Assembly: GCA_016712175.1 (NCBI GenBank)
Contig: JADJRQ010000004.1
Span: forward strand, 62,001-126,000
Direction of reading: 5' to 3'
Source of the DNA: Solirubrobacterales bacterium
GTDB lineage: Bacteria; Actinomycetota; Thermoleophilia; Solirubrobacterales; 70-9
DNA: 64,000 nucleotides
In this document: in pieces, positions 56,637 through 64,000 of the stretch
Layout of the letters: the number at the start of each line of letters is the position of its first letter
Numbering within the stretch: position 1 is the stretch's first letter
Notes under the pieces: model-generated
The model's database searches: none
What the model was told of the DNA's origin: nothing
Seen by the model: the letters and a program-made list of their open reading frames with translations, nothing else
Translations under genes and position numbers: made by a program

Positions 56637-57274
56637 ATTCAGTCGCGATCGTCACGGCCAAGCGCTTCACGTCCGCGAAGCAGCGGCTGGCCGGCTCGAT
56701 CGATGAAACCCTCAGGCTGGCACTGGTCGAAGCGATGCTGGGTGATGTGCTCGAGTCGGTCGGGCGGGCGAGGACCGTTGACCACATGATCGTGGTCACC
56801 GGAGAAGGGCGGGCCGGCGAGATCGCCCGGAACTTCGGCGCTGAAGTCATCCATGATCCGGACGACGCCAGTCATTCCCAGGCCGCGTCGATGGGGGTAA
56901 ACCGGGCGATCGAACTCGGTGCCTCCAGCGTCGCCCTGCTGCCGGGAGACTGCCCCCTCCTGGACCCGAAGGAGCTGGACCGCCTGCTGACCGGGCTGCC
57001 GACACCGTTCGTGAGTGTCGTCCCGGACCGCCACGGAACGGGGACCAATGCTCTCGCGCTGTCGCCACCCGACGCGATCGTCCCGGCCTTCGGAGAAGGC
57101 AGCTGCCAGCGTCATCTGGACCTGGCCCGGGCGGCGGATGTCCCGCATTCGACTGAAGATCTGCCGACCCTTGCCCTCGACCTCGATACACCCGCCGACT
57201 TCGTGGCTCTGACCATCAAGCTTGATTTGAATCACGGCGAAGCGCCGCGCACCGCTAAGGTTCTTGGCATCTGA
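56633..57274 (+). CDS. cofC: 2-phospho-L-lactate (phosphoenolpyruvate) guanylyltransferase
   Basis: 213 residues. Uses GTP to activate phospholactate or PEP for CofD. Nucleotidyltransferase fold: VAIVTAKRFTSAKQRLAG, VVTGEGRAGEIARNFGAEVI, ALLPGDCPLLDPKELDRLL and PDRHGTGTNALALSPP. The start overlaps cofD and the stop abuts cofE. FbiD is the mycobacterial name for this function. Confidence 0.92.
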   Translation: MNSVAIVTAKRFTSAKQRLAGSIDETLRLALVEAMLGDVLESVGRARTVDHMIVVTGEGRAGEIARNFGAEVIHDPDDASHSQAASMGVNRAIELGASSVALLPGDCPLLDPKELDRLLTGLPTPFVSVVPDRHGTGTNALALSPPDAIVPAFGEGSCQRHLDLARAADVPHSTEDLPTLALDLDTPADFVALTIKLDLNHGEAPRTAKVLGI

Positions 57275-58035
57275 TGGACGCGCAGGGAGAGATATTGATT
57301 CAGGCAGTACCCGGTTTTCCGGAGGTTGACCCCGGGACAAACCTCGGCGTCATGATCTCCGAACGCATCGACCTGACCGACAACGACATCATCGCGCTGT
57401 CGCAGAAAGTCGTATCCAAGGCGGAAGAACGCATCGTCAGCCTGGACACTGTGACTCCGAGTGCCAAAGCGGAAGAACTGGCCGGCGAACTCGACAAAGA
57501 CCCTGCCGTGGTCGAACTGATTCTCAGCGAAAGTACGGCGATCATTCGAAAAGATGCCGAGCGAAGCATCCTGATCGTCGAGACCGTCCACGGCTTCATC
57601 TGCGCCAATGCGGGAATCGACTCGTCCAATCTGGCCGAGTCGGGAACCGTCGCCTTGCTGCCGAAGGATTCCGACCGATCCGCCCGCCGCATCAGGGCCG
57701 AGATCGAAGATGCCACAGGCGTGCGACCGGCTCTGATCATTTCCGACAGCTTCGGGCGCGCCTGGCGTCACGGGCAGTCCGAGGTCGCGATTGGCTGCGC
57801 CGGCATCGACCCGCTCGACGACTGGCGGGGGCTGCCGGACCGGTCCGGGAACAACCTCGAAGCGACCAATATCGCGGTGGTCGACCAGATGGCTGCCGCT
57901 GCCGACATCGCCCGCAGCAAGACGAGTGGAACCCCCGCCGTTCGCCTGCGAGGTCTCGAACGTTTCGTCCAGAGAGAAGACGGCGCCGGCTGCTTCCCCC
58001 AGCTGCGCAAGCCCGAAGACGACCTCTTCCGCTGA
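57274..58035 (+). CDS. cofE: F420-0:gamma-glutamyl ligase
   Basis: 253 residues. Adds glutamate residues to F420-0 with GTP. Motifs: FPEVDPGTNLGVMISERIDL, DIIALSQKVVSKAEERIVSL, TVHGFICANAGIDSSNL, LPKDSDRSARRIRAEIE, LIISDSFGRAWRHGQSEVAIG. It lacks the C-terminal nitroreductase-like domain of mycobacterial FbiB (about 450 residues), so the final reduction of dehydro-F420 would need another protein. Confidence 0.93.
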   Translation: MDAQGEILIQAVPGFPEVDPGTNLGVMISERIDLTDNDIIALSQKVVSKAEERIVSLDTVTPSAKAEELAGELDKDPAVVELILSESTAIIRKDAERSILIVETVHGFICANAGIDSSNLAESGTVALLPKDSDRSARRIRAEIEDATGVRPALIISDSFGRAWRHGQSEVAIGCAGIDPLDDWRGLPDRSGNNLEATNIAVVDQMAAAADIARSKTSGTPAVRLRGLERFVQREDGAGCFPQLRKPEDDLFR

Positions 58036-58038
58036 CCC

Positions 58039-58605
58039 TTGCGCAGAATCATCTACTCGGGAAATATTTCGCTCGACGGATACATCGAGGACGTGAACGG
58101 CGACTTCGGCTTCACCGAGCCCGACGAGGAAGTCCATCGATTCTGGAACCAGTGGATCCGCGATGCCAGCGCCTCGCTGATGGGTCGCCGCCTGTACGAG
58201 ACCATGGAGCCTTACTGGACTGACGTTGCTGCGGAGCCGACGGGTGAGGAAACCAGCGACGACTTCGCTCGAGCCTGGGTCGCAACGCCACGGTTTGTCG
58301 TATCACGAACCCTCGAGTCGGTTCCCGAAGGACTGACCCTGATCTCGGACGAAGTTGAGGATGCGGTCAGAGGCCTGAAAGGGGAATCAGGCGGACCAAT
58401 CGATATGGGCGGCGCTGACCTGGCAAACAGCCTGGCCGAACTCGATCTGATCGACGAGCTGATGATGGTGGTTCATCCGGTGGTGGTGGGCGCGGGCAAA
58501 GCCAACCTCGGGCCGGCCTTTGCGGGCACCAAGTGGCAGCTGCTCGAGCAGTCAGCGTTTAGCTCGGGCGCAATCCTGCTCAGATACGAGCTTGCTCGAC
58601 AGTAG
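58039..58605 (+). CDS. Dihydrofolate reductase/RibD C-terminal family protein
   Basis: 188 residues from TTG 58039. N-terminal strand RRIIYSGNISLDGYIED, then ASLMGRRLYETM, RFVVSRTLESVPEGL, GGPIDMGGADLANSLAELD and LIDELMMVVHPVVVGAG, as in RibD-type pyrimidine reductases and their many paralogues. It starts three bases after cofE, so it is in the F420 unit; its end overlaps fbiC by 26 bases on the other strand. Its substrate is unknown; a part in F420 or flavin metabolism is inference. Confidence 0.85.
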   Translation: MRRIIYSGNISLDGYIEDVNGDFGFTEPDEEVHRFWNQWIRDASASLMGRRLYETMEPYWTDVAAEPTGEETSDDFARAWVATPRFVVSRTLESVPEGLTLISDEVEDAVRGLKGESGGPIDMGGADLANSLAELDLIDELMMVVHPVVVGAGKANLGPAFAGTKWQLLEQSAFSSGAILLRYELARQ

Positions 58606-60857
58606 TGACCGGGTCCGGATAGGTCTGGATGATTTCGTATGAGGTGTCCCGCTGGGCGGCTTCGCGGCCGGCACGATGGGCCGAGTCGATCAACTCTTCG
58701 ACCTCGAGCCTGACCCCGTGCTGGGAGCCGGCCATGCGGGAAATGCTCTCTTCCATCAACGTGCCGCCGAGGTCGTTGACCCCCCACCTCAGGGCTTCGG
58801 TCGCGCCTTCGAGGCCCATCTTGACCCAGCTCGCCTGAAGGTTGGTGATCGACCGGCCGAGCGCCAGGCGGAAGGCAGCGGTGTGCTTGAGGTTTTCTTC
58901 GATCGAGATCTCCTCGACCCCGTGGGTTCGCCCCAGCAGGGTGTTGAACGGAATGAAGCTCAGTGGCACGAACTCGGTGATTCCGCCGGTGCGCTCCTGG
59001 AGTGAGCGGATGACGTCCATGTGGACTGCCAGTTCGCGCGGCTCTTCAATGTGACCGAACATCACGGTCGAGGTCGACCGCAGGCCGGAAGCATGTGAGG
59101 CCTCGATGATCTCGACCCAGCGGGCAGCCGGAAGCTTGTTCGGCGAGATTCGCTGGCGCACGCCGTCATCGAGCACCTCGGCGGCAGTGCCGGGAGTCGA
59201 ATCCAGGCCACAATCGATCAGGTACTCGAAGACTTCGCGTGGCGGCTTGCCCGACTGCTCGCACATGTGATTGATCTCCATCGGCGAATACGCGTGGAGG
59301 TGGATGTCGGGCGCGACTTCCTTCGCCAGCCGGAGCCAGCGACCATAAGTCTCGAGGGTGAGGTCTGGGTGGATCCCGCCCTGCATGCAGAGCTCGGTCG
59401 CTCCGAATTCGATCGCTTCATGGACCCTGCCGACGAATTCTTCCTCGGTCGACTCGTACGCATCCGGCGAGCGCTTGCCCTGGCCGAAACCACAGAAGGC
59501 GCAGCCGACCACGCAGATGTTGGTGAAGTTGATGTTGCGGTTGACGACGAAGGTCGCGGTGTCACCGGCAAGCTCATACCTGAGTTCGTCGGCCGCAACC
59601 CGCATCTGTTCGATGACTTCGGGACGGGTCTCGGCGAACAGGGCGGTCAGCTCGTCTTCGTTCAGCCTGACCCCCTCTCCGGCCCTTGGCGATCGCTTCC
59701 GGCGCGAGGCCCGGGTCGAGCTGCTCCTCGCTGATGCGGCCGGAGCCGAGGCGCGGGATGAAGCTCCAGTACTTGAACTTGATCACGTCAAGTACGCCCT
59801 GCTCCATCCACTCGGCGTTCATGTATTGCGGATAGACACAGAGGCGCTCGGTCAGGGCGAATCCCTGCGGTGCCAGTTCCTTCCGGACCTGGTGCGGGCT
59901 CGGGAAGGGATGCTCCGGAGAGATGTGGTCGCCGTTGGCCGAAAGGCCCCCCAGGTCGGTTGCGCCAGTCTCGACCAGCCCCGACCACCAGTCGGAGAGA
60001 TTCGGCGGGACCTGAATGCCGACGTCCGGCATCAGTCGCGCGGTCTCGGTGATCAGGAACTTGAGGTCGTCGATCGTGATCGGGCAGGCCCAGTCCGGGA
60101 TGACCACTGAGTCGTCCTGCAATAGTTCCTCTTCGGATTCTTCCCAGAGGCCGGACTCGGCCGACCAGCGGCCCTTGCCGGACCAGCGTTCGGCCGAAGC
60201 CTGATTCGCGATGTCGGCGGGCTCCTGCCCGTAGTAATGCGGATGGGGCACGAAGTTCTGAATGATCACTTCCTGGATGTGCCCGTACTTTATCTGCAGC
60301 GCGGCCAGGGCCTCAAGCGACTCGATCCGTTCCTCCGGAGTCTCGCCGATGCCAACGAGGATGCCGGTGGTGAAGGGGATCTTCAGCTTGCCGGCCGCTT
60401 CGATCGTGGCCAGCCGAACGGCCGGGTGCTTGGTCGGCGAGCCGGCGTGAACGGATCGCATCAGCCGCTCGGAAGACGACTCGAGCATCAGACCCTGCGA
60501 AGCGGTCACTTCGCGTAGCCGGGCGAGGTCGGTTTCGCTCAAAGCACCGAGGTTGGTGTGCGGGAGGATGCCGCGCTCGAGGGCCCGTTCGCAGGCCCAG
60601 ATCACGTAAGACGTGAAGTCGGCGTGGCCCCAGGACTCGAGCTTCGCCTCGACGATCGGATTGACCTCAGGCTTCTCTCCGGTCAGGAAGAGCAGTTCCT
60701 TGGCGTTCCTCTTGACCGCCTCGTCGAGTCTTTTCTCGACCTCGTCAGGCGAATGGATGTGCGCCTGGTGCGTGGCGAAAGCGCAGTACTTGCAGTAGCA
60801 CTGACAAGTCCGGGAGAGGGAGACTGTGTAATTCCGGGAAAAGGTGACTCTGCGCAT
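58580..60857 (-). CDS. fbiC: Fo synthase, CofG-CofH fusion (frameshifted)
   Basis: Makes the deazaflavin Fo from a ribitylaminouracil and tyrosine. The CofG half from ATG 60857 (after AGAGG) has the radical-SAM cluster CQCYCKYC (CX3CX2C), LFLTGEKPEVNP, TGILVGIGETPEERI and FVPHPHYYGQEPAD. The CofH half has CVVGCAFCGF (CX3CX2C), ELCMQGGIHPDLTLETY, HAYSPMEI and STVMFGHIEE. The two frames meet near 59683; removing one base reads EAIAKAGEGVRLNEDELTAL without a break, giving a fused protein of about 758 residues as in other actinobacteria. Convergent with the RibD-like gene. Confidence 0.9.
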
Positions 60858-61013
60858 CCTCTGACAGAACCTAGCGGAGTGTCCGGGCAGTCCCCCTGCC
60901 GAAGTAGACGAAAGAAACGTGCATCGGGGCAACGTCGAAGGGCGTAATCTGTTCGTGTCGAGGCGTCTAGCCCCGAACGGCCAATCGGCTGCCCGCCCAA
61001 TAAGGAGAATCCA

Positions 61014-61457
61014 ATGAAACGTTCCGCTTATCTTCTGGCTCTGCCCCTCGTGGCAATGTTCCTGCTCGCGGGCTGCGGCAGCAGCGACGACTCCTCGTCC
61101 GACTCCACTGCTGAAACCGCCACCACCCCGACCGAACAACCGGCCACCGACACCGGCGGATCCGGCGGAGGCAAGGCGATCGCTCTGGACGCGGACCCGA
61201 GCGGTGCCCTGGCGTACACCACCGACACCCTCGAAGCGAAGGCGGGAACCGTCAACGTCGACTTCACTAACGATGCGGCGATCGCCCATGACGTCGTCTT
61301 CGAAGATTCGTCCGGAGCCGAAGTCGGCCGCGGCGACGTGATCACCGGCGACAGCGAAAGCGTCTCCTTCGACGCGAAGCCGGGCAAGTACACCTATTAC
61401 TGCTCGCTCCCCGGACACCGTGCCGCAGGGATGGAAGGCACGCTCACAGTCAAGTAG
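61014..61457 (+). CDS. Plastocyanin/cupredoxin-like lipoprotein
   Basis: 147 residues. Lipoprotein signal (ALPLVAMFLLAGC, Cys lipidated), a Ser/Thr/Gly linker, then a cupredoxin fold (residues 60-147): first copper ligand His in AIAHDVVFED, and the cluster YYCSLPGHRAAGM giving Cys, His and Met. It would carry electrons or bind copper outside the membrane. Preceded by AAGGAG. Followed by the large palindrome. Confidence 0.93.
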   Translation: MKRSAYLLALPLVAMFLLAGCGSSDDSSSDSTAETATTPTEQPATDTGGSGGGKAIALDADPSGALAYTTDTLEAKAGTVNVDFTNDAAIAHDVVFEDSSGAEVGRGDVITGDSESVSFDAKPGKYTYYCSLPGHRAAGMEGTLTVK

Positions 61458-61467
61458 CTGGAAGCGG

Positions 61468-61899
61468 CACCCGGGAACGTCCTGATCTCGCCTGGCTTCG
61501 TCGACGGCAGGGAATATCAGCTCAAGTACCAAAGTACGATCGCGGATATTCCCTGCCTTTACTCCTCGCCAGCCGCGGCTCAGGACGTCCCCGTGCACCA
61601 CTTGCGGGAGCCCCGGAAGGGCTAAGCGCTTGAAGCCCAGGGCCTCCGAGACCTGCGAGGCCTGCGAGGCCTGCGAGGTCCCGGAAACCGTGGACTATCC
61701 ACGGGTTTCGGGATCTCGGCGCCCGTTTAGGCATCCGAGACTCGGCTTTTCCGTCCCACGCAAGCGGGTGGTGCACGGGGACGTCCTGGGCCGCGGCTGG
61801 CGAGGAGTAAGCGAAGGTGCCGACGGGGGCGCACTTTGGTGCGTTCCCAAGGCTCCGAGCGTCGACGAAGTCCAGGCGCGTCCAGGTCGTTCCCGGGTG
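61468..61899. repeat. 432-bp imperfect inverted repeat (large palindrome)
   Basis: Left and right arms pair in several blocks: CACCCGGGAACG (61468 and 61888), CTTCGTCGACG (61496 and about 61860), ACCAAAGT, and a 43-bp block (61559-61601 with 61768-61810) with one mismatch. The left arm has its own hairpin (GCAGGGAATATC pairing with GATATTCCCTGC, 61507-61556). The centre has ctgcgaggc tandem repeats and a further hairpin (CCGGAAACCGTGGA, 61681-61712). No protein gene fits. It fills the 519-bp space between the cupredoxin and aquaporin genes. Confidence 0.82.
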
Positions 61900-61925
61900 C
61901 TGCCCGCCACCTCATCTCTTAACGA

Positions 61926-61953
61926 GAAAGGGCGGCCTGTTGGCCGCCCTTTC
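61926..61953. terminator. Terminator hairpin downstream of aquaporin
   Basis: Stem GAAAGGGCGGCC with GGCCGCCCTTTC, four-base loop. Located just after the aquaporin stop on the minus strand; can act both ways. Confidence 0.85.
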
Positions 61954-61976
61954 GAGACTTCATGGAACTGGCAGTC

Positions 61977-62711
61977 CTACGACTGAGTACCAGGTGCTAC
62001 CGAAGTCGGTTCAACCTCGGTCATCGACTTCTCGATCACGAACTTGTAGAACGCGAATGCGAGTGCGGCACCTACCAGCGGGGCCAGGACGTAGACCCAG
62101 GCGTCGCCGAACTCTCCGGAGACGAGGGCCGGTCCGAACCAGCGGGCCGGGTTGACCGACGCACCGGTCAGCGGTCCGAAGACCATGCCGATCGCAGCGA
62201 AGGTCAGGCCGATCGCCAGCGGGGCCCATTCCTTCTTGGCCCTGATGCCCAATGCCACAGCCAGGACGGTCAGGACGAGCAGGAAAGCACCGAGGCCTTC
62301 GACGAGAAAGCCCTGAGCGGCGCCACCGAGCAACGGACTGATGGTCGCGGCTCCGTAATTGGATGCGCGTCCTTCGTCTTCGAGGATGGCCTTCGTCAAC
62401 AACGCACCGAGGACACCACCGGAAAGCTGGGCCAGGATGTAGATGACCGCGTCAACTGGCGCGATCTTCTTCATGAGCGCAGCACCGAAGGTGATTGCGG
62501 GGTTGAAGTGGCCACCACTGGCTATTCCGATTCCGATGATAAGAACGAAAAGGATGAAGCCATAGACGAGGCCGATCACCGCGAAGTCAGAACCGAACGA
62601 AGCCGACTCTCCTACCGAGATGAAGAGGACGCCGACAGTGGTGATGAAAAAGACCAGGAACAGAGTTCCGACCAGTTCAGCGATATATGCGGCGAGTCCG
62701 CGATCTTGCAT
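61977..62711 (-). CDS. Aquaporin/MIP family channel
   Basis: 244 residues from ATG 62711, chosen because GGGAGG is 11 bases upstream (TTG 62720 is too near). Six helices and two half-helices with the NPA boxes GGHFNPAI and GASVNPARWFGPAL; the Arg after the second NPA is the selectivity-filter residue. Passes water or small neutral solutes. Ends in an acidic/Thr tail. Confidence 0.93.
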   Translation of the reverse strand: MQDRGLAAYIAELVGTLFLVFFITTVGVLFISVGESASFGSDFAVIGLVYGFILFVLIIGIGIASGGHFNPAITFGAALMKKIAPVDAVIYILAQLSGGVLGALLTKAILEDEGRASNYGAATISPLLGGAAQGFLVEGLGAFLLVLTVLAVALGIRAKKEWAPLAIGLTFAAIGMVFGPLTGASVNPARWFGPALVSGEFGDAWVYVLAPLVGAALAFAFYKFVIEKSMTEVEPTSVAPGTQS

Positions 62712-62932
62712 GTAATTCAAACCTCCCGAGGCTTTGAGGGTCTCGCCGCCTGTCTTCCGCGCGCAAGCGTGGAATCAGACGTCAGGACCCGATGCTTATG
62801 TCAATTGCTGCCCACGAACCTTCGGGCGGACTCAGTCTAGCTTCACCGGGCCGCCTGCATGGCTGTGGGCCAATACCGGCCGCGAGTGTATATGCCTGCC
62901 GCGGTGGGAGGGTCTCCCGGCACGGCATTGGT

Positions 62933-63244
62933 TCAAAGCAGCCCGTCGGCAAGCTGGGGCAGTTCGCGGACCATCCGGGAACGGGGGATCACCAGGTCGA
63001 CCCCGGCCTCGAGCGCCCGGCGGCGGGTTTCGACGTCGGTATGCGAATAGAATCCGATCGAAGGCGGCGCCAGGCTGGCAACAGCCACCGGATCAGTCGA
63101 ATCAAGGTCACAGACGATCAGGTCGGCTTCGACCGATTGGGGCAACGCCCCCGAAACCGTGACTTCGTGACCGGAGCTGCCAAGGATCTCCTTGACCCGG
63201 CTGGCCAGCATCAGGTCGGCCACGCAGGCGAAAATTTGAGCCAC
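62933..63244 (-). CDS. Small receiver-domain-like protein
   Basis: 103 residues. Alternating beta/alpha pattern resembling a response-regulator receiver: start IFACVADLMLASRVKEILG, VSGALPQSVEADLIVCDLDS where the Asp would align with the phosphorylation site, SIGFYSHTDVETRRRALEAG and a final basic VIPRSRM. The acidic pocket near the N-terminus is reduced to one Asp, so phosphorylation is uncertain. GTG 63244 is the start. Function unknown. The 212 bases between it and the aquaporin gene show nothing. Confidence 0.7.
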   Translation of the reverse strand: MAQIFACVADLMLASRVKEILGSSGHEVTVSGALPQSVEADLIVCDLDSTDPVAVASLAPPSIGFYSHTDVETRRRALEAGVDLVIPRSRMVRELPQLADGLL

Positions 63245-63256
63245 CAGGCGACCTGC

Positions 63257-63618
63257 CTAAATCGAGCGGCGCTGACGGAACTCTTCGCGCACGCTCTCCG
63301 GCCGGCCCCACATCTGGACGACCTCGGACCGGCCCTCACGCACTTCCCGCATCTGCATCTCACCGGCGAAGCCTTCTTCATCCATCTTCCTGAGAACGCC
63401 GAGCACGGTTTCCGGGCAGCAGCACGCCCGAAGCTCTGGGCGACAGCGACCCGCCAGTGCCAGTCGGCCCGTGAATAAGGCTGCGCATTGATGAAACTCA
63501 TGTTGACCGCCGCATCGATGTACCGGGTCTCGTCGTCGATCCGCAAGTCGAATTCGACGTCAGTCCAGTCATCCGGAAGGGAATCGAGTATTTCCTGAAA
63601 GTCCTGAGCCAGTGCCAT
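63257..63618 (-). CDS. Conserved hypothetical protein (frameshifted)
   Basis: About 120 residues. Frame 1 from ATG 63618: QDFQEILDSLPDDWTDVEFD, LRIDDETRYIDAAVNMSFIN, HWRVAVAQSFG. A one-base shift near 63425 passes to CCPETVLGVLRKMDEEGFAG, EMQMREVREGRSEVVQMWGR, ending REEFRQRRSI at 63257. Acidic N-terminal half and amphipathic strands; family not recognised. It lies 12 bases before the receiver-like gene on the same strand and is divergent from the YgfZ/GcvT-like gene. Confidence 0.7.
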
Positions 63619-63681
63619 CGAAGCGAAGACTACCGGCGTCGCCTGACCGGGTCGCAGCCGCCGCTCTCGTAGAATCGAAGC

Positions 63682-64000
63682 ATGACCACCGCCTCCACTC
63701 CAGATCTCGATGCCGAATACCGGCAGATCCGCGAGGAATGTGGCCTGGTGAACCGGTCCGGCCGGTTCAGCCTGACCGTTTCCGGGCCCGAGGCCGCAGA
63801 GTTTCTTCAGGGTCAGGTGACCAACGACGTCGAAGAACTGGTGTCCGGCGCCGGTTGCTATGCGGCACTGCTCGACCGTAAAGGCCACATGCAGTCGGAC
63901 CTGCGCATCCTGCGAACGACCGGGAACGAGTTCTGGATCGACACCGAAGGCGACGCCGGCCCTCGGGTCCTCAAGCATCTTTCGATGTACAAGGTCGGTC
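63682..64000 (+). CDS. YgfZ/GcvT-domain protein (3' end outside window)
   Basis: First 106 codons of a folate-binding-type protein. Start ATG 63682. Segments: YRQIREECGLVNRSGRFSLT, VSGPEAAEFLQGQVTNDVEE, CYAALLDRKGHMQSDLRIL, FWIDTEGDAG. This is the pattern of YgfZ (iron-sulfur repair, tetrahydrofolate-dependent) and of the aminomethyltransferase GcvT; YgfZ's KGC(Y/F)xGQE motif lies beyond the edge, so the two cannot be told apart. Confidence 0.82.
   Translation, partial: MTTASTPDLDAEYRQIREECGLVNRSGRFSLTVSGPEAAEFLQGQVTNDVEELVSGAGCYAALLDRKGHMQSDLRILRTTGNEFWIDTEGDAGPRVLKHLSMYKVG

Noticed and set aside
58580..60857. Separate cofG and cofH genes
   Set aside because: The CofH frame lacks a start before its N-terminal helix, and one base joins both into the fused form usual in Actinobacteria.
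60858..61601. N-terminal extension of the CofG frame to 61601
   Set aside because: Runs antisense through the cupredoxin gene and the palindrome; ATG 60857 has a ribosome site and begins at the normal CofG start.
2700..63430. Programmed ribosomal frameshifting as a common mechanism
   Set aside because: No shared slippery sequence or following structure; shifts go in both directions and affect unrelated genes, so indel errors explain them better.

Overview
High-GC DNA from an actinobacterium, most likely class Thermoleophilia (Solirubrobacterales-like). This is inferred from a complete F420 cofactor set, Hut-type histidine catabolism, LexA-type palindromes of the Gram-positive form, and many secreted beta-propellers with Lys-rich tails. 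No rRNA, CRISPR array, prophage or transposase was seen. Genes are tightly packed, and stop and start codons often overlap by 1-4 nt.

Layout. 1-5090 (minus): universal stress protein, flavoprotein disulfide oxidoreductase and a YnjBCD-type ABC importer whose permease runs off the left edge. 5200-8159: DUF3179 lipoprotein and a CHASE2 adenylate/guanylate cyclase. 8160-16314: five secreted beta-propeller proteins (NHL or YVTN repeats); four end in nearly the same Lys-rich FecR-like domain. 16456-21878: DUF3307 protein, a cNMP-binding patatin, and a 1,092-residue MFS-cNMP-patatin fusion. 21996-28331: hutH-hutU-def-hutF-hutI, joined by 4-nt overlaps, with a peptide deformylase where an N-formylglutamate deformylase is expected. 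28456-36748: two ABC exporters and an MMPL exporter with a TetR regulator. 36851-40467: gene remnants, a TetR/F420-reductase-like pair with clear operators, OsmC, and an ACR3 arsenite pump.

40468-44387 is a tRNA cluster (Pro, Gly, Trp, two Leu). It holds a 47-bp duplicate of the 3' part of tRNA-Pro and a decayed HTH/LAGLIDADG gene bracketed by two LexA-like boxes. 44409-54946 holds a membrane protein, acetoacetyl-CoA synthetase, PAP2, an L,D-transpeptidase, an ice-binding-like protein, acyl-CoA carboxylase, 3-hydroxyacyl-CoA dehydrogenase, HMG-CoA lyase and a hotdog thioesterase, which together suggest leucine/acyl-CoA catabolism through acetoacetate. 55015-60857 encodes F420 synthesis and use (npdG, cofD, cofC, cofE, a RibD-like reductase, fbiC). 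61014-64000 holds a cupredoxin, a 432-bp imperfect palindrome, an aquaporin, two small unknown proteins and the start of a YgfZ/GcvT-like gene.

Caution: about 15 genes need a one-base correction to restore a full-length family member. The even spread over unrelated housekeeping genes suggests assembly indels rather than real gene death. For these genes I give the span of the whole locus and name the shift point.
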